Positions 62,065 through 64,000 of a stretch of DNA of 64,000 nt are shown in pieces. Position numbers and translations under genes: made by a program. This DNA is from Cyanomargarita calcarea GSE-NOS-MK-12-04C. Its GTDB lineage: Bacteria; Cyanobacteriota; Cyanobacteriia; Cyanobacteriales; Nostocaceae. The notes under the pieces were generated by a model. The model saw only the letters and a program-made list of their open reading frames with translations, had not been told where the DNA came from and did not search any database. Location: NCBI GenBank assembly GCA_019359595.1, contig JAHHGZ010000035.1, forward strand, positions 33,778 to 97,777, written 5' to 3'. Numbering within the stretch: the stretch's first letter is position 1; each line of letters opens with the position of its first letter.

Positions 62065-63107
62065 TCTGCCACCTTTGCCATCGCCTGCCCGTGGACGACG
62101 CGCAGCCCATAGGTCTCCTGCATCCGGGTTAGCGCCAATTGATGGTAGCTTGGCTCAACATCTATGCCGATACTGTTGCGTCCCCAATTTGCGGCGGCGA
62201 CACAGGTGGTGCCTGTCCCCATAAACGGGTCAAGTACCGTGTCCCCAGCAAAGGAAAACATCCGCACCAGCCGTTCCGCTAGTTCCAGAGGATAGGGCGC
62301 AGGGTGCTGCCGGGTAGACGCACCTTTGATATCCTGCCAAATCTGTTGGAACCACTGCCGATGCAAGGTTTCCGGTATCACCGACAATACCCGTGCGGTC
62401 AGCGTGGGACTGCGATAACCTGCTGGTTTGCGCTGCATCAAGATAAATTCGATATCGTTTTTGATGACACCCCCCGGCTCGTAGGGCTTGCCCAAAAAAC
62501 TCGTGCCATTTCCTGCCGCTTCCAGCGAGGCATTGGCGATTTTGTACCAAATAATCGGTGCCAGGTTATCAAACCCCAAATGACGGCAATGTTCCTGAAT
62601 ACTGGCGTGCAGGGGAAACACCATGTGTCTGCCAAACCGTCTGCGGGCCACACAAACATCCCCAACCACAATTACCAACCGTCCCCCAGGAACCAACACC
62701 CGCCATACCTGTTCCCATACCCTGTCCAGTTCCAGCAAAAACGCCTCATAATCATCAATATCACCAAGCTGGTTGGGACTTGTAACATATTCCTTTAAAT
62801 TCCAGTACGGTGGCGATGTGACAGCCAACTGCACGCTTTCATCTCTGATCTGCTCCAGATGACGGCTATCGCCCTGCAACAGATAATGGGACGATGGCAA
62901 CGCCTGTACCTGATGCTGGATATGCTGCATTAACAGCGTATCTTTGCTGATAGCAGGGATGGCGCGTTGCTCGTCGGCGGCCAGCAACACCGCTGCTTCC
63001 TGTGGCACAAGGCTGGTATCCTGTAGCGCCTGTTGCAACGGGTCAGCCTCTTCCTGATAGCGAAACCGCGTTGAAACATATACCTTGCTTAAACTGGAAG
63101 ACTTCAT
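62061..63107 (-). CDS. DNA methyltransferase of the XhoI-like R-M pair
   Basis: A 348-residue protein. The catalytic motif TSPPYWNL (97-104) precedes the AdoMet motif DPFMGTGTT (293-301), the order of class beta methyltransferases; TSPPYW is usual in N4-cytosine enzymes. The target-recognition part lies between (WYKIANASLEAAGNGTSFLG, KPYEPGGVIKNDIEFILMQR). It would protect the site cut by the paired endonuclease. M.PaeR7I, as I recall it, is a different larger methyltransferase, so the pairing is unusual. Upstream start at 63107. Confidence 0.9.
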   Translation of the reverse strand: MKSSSLSKVYVSTRFRYQEEADPLQQALQDTSLVPQEAAVLLAADEQRAIPAISKDTLLMQHIQHQVQALPSSHYLLQGDSRHLEQIRDESVQLAVTSPPYWNLKEYVTSPNQLGDIDDYEAFLLELDRVWEQVWRVLVPGGRLVIVVGDVCVARRRFGRHMVFPLHASIQEHCRHLGFDNLAPIIWYKIANASLEAAGNGTSFLGKPYEPGGVIKNDIEFILMQRKPAGYRSPTLTARVLSVIPETLHRQWFQQIWQDIKGASTRQHPAPYPLELAERLVRMFSFAGDTVLDPFMGTGTTCVAAANWGRNSIGIDVEPSYHQLALTRMQETYGLRVVHGQAMAKVAE

Positions 63108-63132
63108 ACATCTGGCATCATAATCGTGTTCA

Positions 63133-63327
63133 TCATACCAACTTTATCCCGCACTCATATGGCAAATTAAAAGCTCCCTTGTTTTTGTGCTTTTTTGCGT
63201 GGCGATCGCCGCCATCGCCAGCAGTTTGAAAAATCTGTATTTTAACATGGGTCAGATCCTCGCAATAACACCCTCCTTCCTGATAAGCAGTCACCCCACA
63301 AGAGTTACATGAATTTTGAATATGCAA
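63133..63327 (-). CDS. small Cys-rich ORF, doubtful
   Basis: A 64-residue frame upstream of the methyltransferase on the same strand (25-bp gap). Cysteines in CNSCGVTAYQEGGCYCEDL could bind zinc. The rest is Lys/His-rich (GGDRHAKKHKNKGAFNLP). It could be a small regulatory protein of the restriction-modification locus or a chance frame; no family recognised. The rest of 63328-63503 shows nothing. Confidence 0.28.
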   Translation of the reverse strand: MHIQNSCNSCGVTAYQEGGCYCEDLTHVKIQIFQTAGDGGDRHAKKHKNKGAFNLPYECGIKLV

Positions 63328-63503
63328 ACTAGATGTGGTGAGTGCTTAGTCTGTGAGCGAATATTTTACTTTGGGAGGAACTTTTGAGTAAACAGTTCGA
63401 TTTCAAACCAAGAATCCGAGGTCCACGTAGAGCCAACGTGAAGCAAAATAATTTGTTATCCTAATTTATGTAAACCAGTTTTGACTAATTATGGTTAACA
63501 TTT

Positions 63504-63710
63504 ATGGCAGGCAGAAAGAAACTCGACCGCACCAATCTTCACGCACGAGTTGCACCAAAGACAGGCGAGAAGCTCAAAGAAATCGCGCAAGCATTGGGTT
63601 ATATCCACGGTGGGGAAGGGTCAACAGGTCAATTATTAGATGCGATCGCTTTGGGTGGAATCATCTTAATTGCGACTAAACAGTCACCCAATGCGGCTAA
63701 AAATGGTTAA
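63504..63710 (+). CDS. small basic protein, possibly DNA-binding
   Basis: A 68-residue protein, MAGRKKLDRTNLHARVAPKT at the start, then GEKLKEIAQALGYIHGGEGS and a hydrophobic end LDAIALGGIILIATKQ. The N-terminal basic region and helix suggest a small ribbon-helix-helix-like or plasmid-type regulator. It contains GCGATCGC, as native genes do. A hairpin tctgggga/tccccaga follows at 63741-63763. Confidence 0.5.
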   Translation: MAGRKKLDRTNLHARVAPKTGEKLKEIAQALGYIHGGEGSTGQLLDAIALGGIILIATKQSPNAAKNG

Positions 63711-63786
63711 TTCTATAACGTAAAAGTGGTTTAAAATAAATCTGGGGACTAAATGTCCCCAGATATCACAAAAAAGGAGGTGTTTA

Positions 63787-63927
63787 TTGAGTAAAAATGG
63801 TAACGGTCATCGAGGTTTCTGGAATCCGGTGAAAGTCTTCACTCTTCTCGTCCTTGGACGTTGGATGAAAGAAGTTGACACTCTCAGGTCTAAAGACACT
63901 GAGATTCTGCTGACAAAACTAATTTAG
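63787..63927 (+). CDS. small ORF with TTG start and strong ribosome-binding site
   Basis: A 46-residue frame (SKNGNGHRGFWNPVKVFTLL, VLGRWMKEVDTLRSKDTEIL, then LTKLI). AAGGAGGT lies 6 bases before the TTG, the strongest Shine-Dalgarno match noticed in the window, so translation is likely despite the rare start. Function unknown. Confidence 0.45.
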   Translation: MSKNGNGHRGFWNPVKVFTLLVLGRWMKEVDTLRSKDTEILLTKLI

Positions 63928-64000
63928 AAACTGGTTTTTTGAGGAACCAATCCACAATTTAATTTTCGCTACGGATGTCAAAGTCCGTCTACCCAGTAAG

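Noticed and set aside
62304..62798. 164-residue plus-strand ORF opposite the methyltransferase
   Set aside because: It overlaps the complete methyltransferase on the other strand; G+C-rich DNA leaves many chance frames.
1..64000. tRNA or rRNA genes
   Set aside because: Reading the gaps by eye I saw no cloverleaf with conserved arm words and no rRNA signature; a covariance-model scan was not possible.

Overview
The window looks like chromosome of a filamentous, probably Nostocales-type cyanobacterium. The octamer GCGATCGC (HIP1) is scattered through most genes. Intergenic DNA is full of short tandem repeats such as GTTAGGAGTTAGGAG and of palindromic elements. The gene families present (AMIN domain, Uma2, BrnTA, EAD/VMAP proteins) are typical of this group. 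No species can be named from the sequence alone. LAYOUT: (1) 0-5.1 kb: an AMIN-domain envelope protein, a small exported protein, a CPA2-type cation:proton antiporter with universal-stress-like tails, and a decayed second antiporter copy. (2) 5.7-16.6 kb: the first half of a contractile injection system (CIS) locus on the + strand: sheath, tube, a T4 gp26-like baseplate protein with two CxxC pairs, a long low-complexity protein, tail-terminator (DUF4255), AAA+ ATPase, a small linker protein, and a DUF4157 protein that is probably a cargo effector. (3) 16.6-22.3 kb: an interruption with Uma2, VapBC-like and BrnTA toxin-antitoxin genes, two copies of a perfect 62-bp direct repeat, an IS605-like end and unrecognised small genes. 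(4) 22.3-43.0 kb: the second half of the CIS: LysM/tube-hub proteins, VgrG-like hub, spike, PAAR-like tip, gp25, two baseplate-J-type proteins, a tail-protein-I-type protein and an S74 tail fibre. Two baseplate proteins carry large Asp-box (Ycf48-like) beta-propeller extensions, which suggests the thylakoid-anchored CIS type known from Anabaena. (5) 43-51.3 kb: membrane protein, GDSL hydrolase, two FHA proteins, endonuclease V, an SPFH protein and two toxin-antitoxin pairs. (6) 51.7-58.7 kb: a compact four-gene conflict island: EAD-CHAT-alpha/beta-hydrolase, EAD-VMAP, MoxR ATPase, and SAV_2336/vWA-like plus FGE fold. Its last gene ends in what looks like a diversity-generating-retroelement variable region. 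(7) 58.7-64 kb: a nested palindrome region, a fatty acid desaturase-like enzyme, a GC-richer PaeR7I/XhoI-like restriction-modification pair, and small ORFs. HOW THEY WORK TOGETHER: the CIS genes encode one complete phage-tail-like particle plus a candidate effector. The EAD/VMAP/MoxR/FGE genes form a self-contained NTP-dependent sensor-effector system in which matching EAD domains probably bring the CHAT/hydrolase effector to the VMAP adaptor. With the restriction-modification pair and four toxin-antitoxin pairs, the window is rich in conflict functions. The most noteworthy observations are the DGR-like variable region with no reverse transcriptase in the window, the triple-domain EAD-CHAT-hydrolase effector, the propeller insertions in the CIS baseplate, and the possible amidoligase-type fold in the CIS effector.
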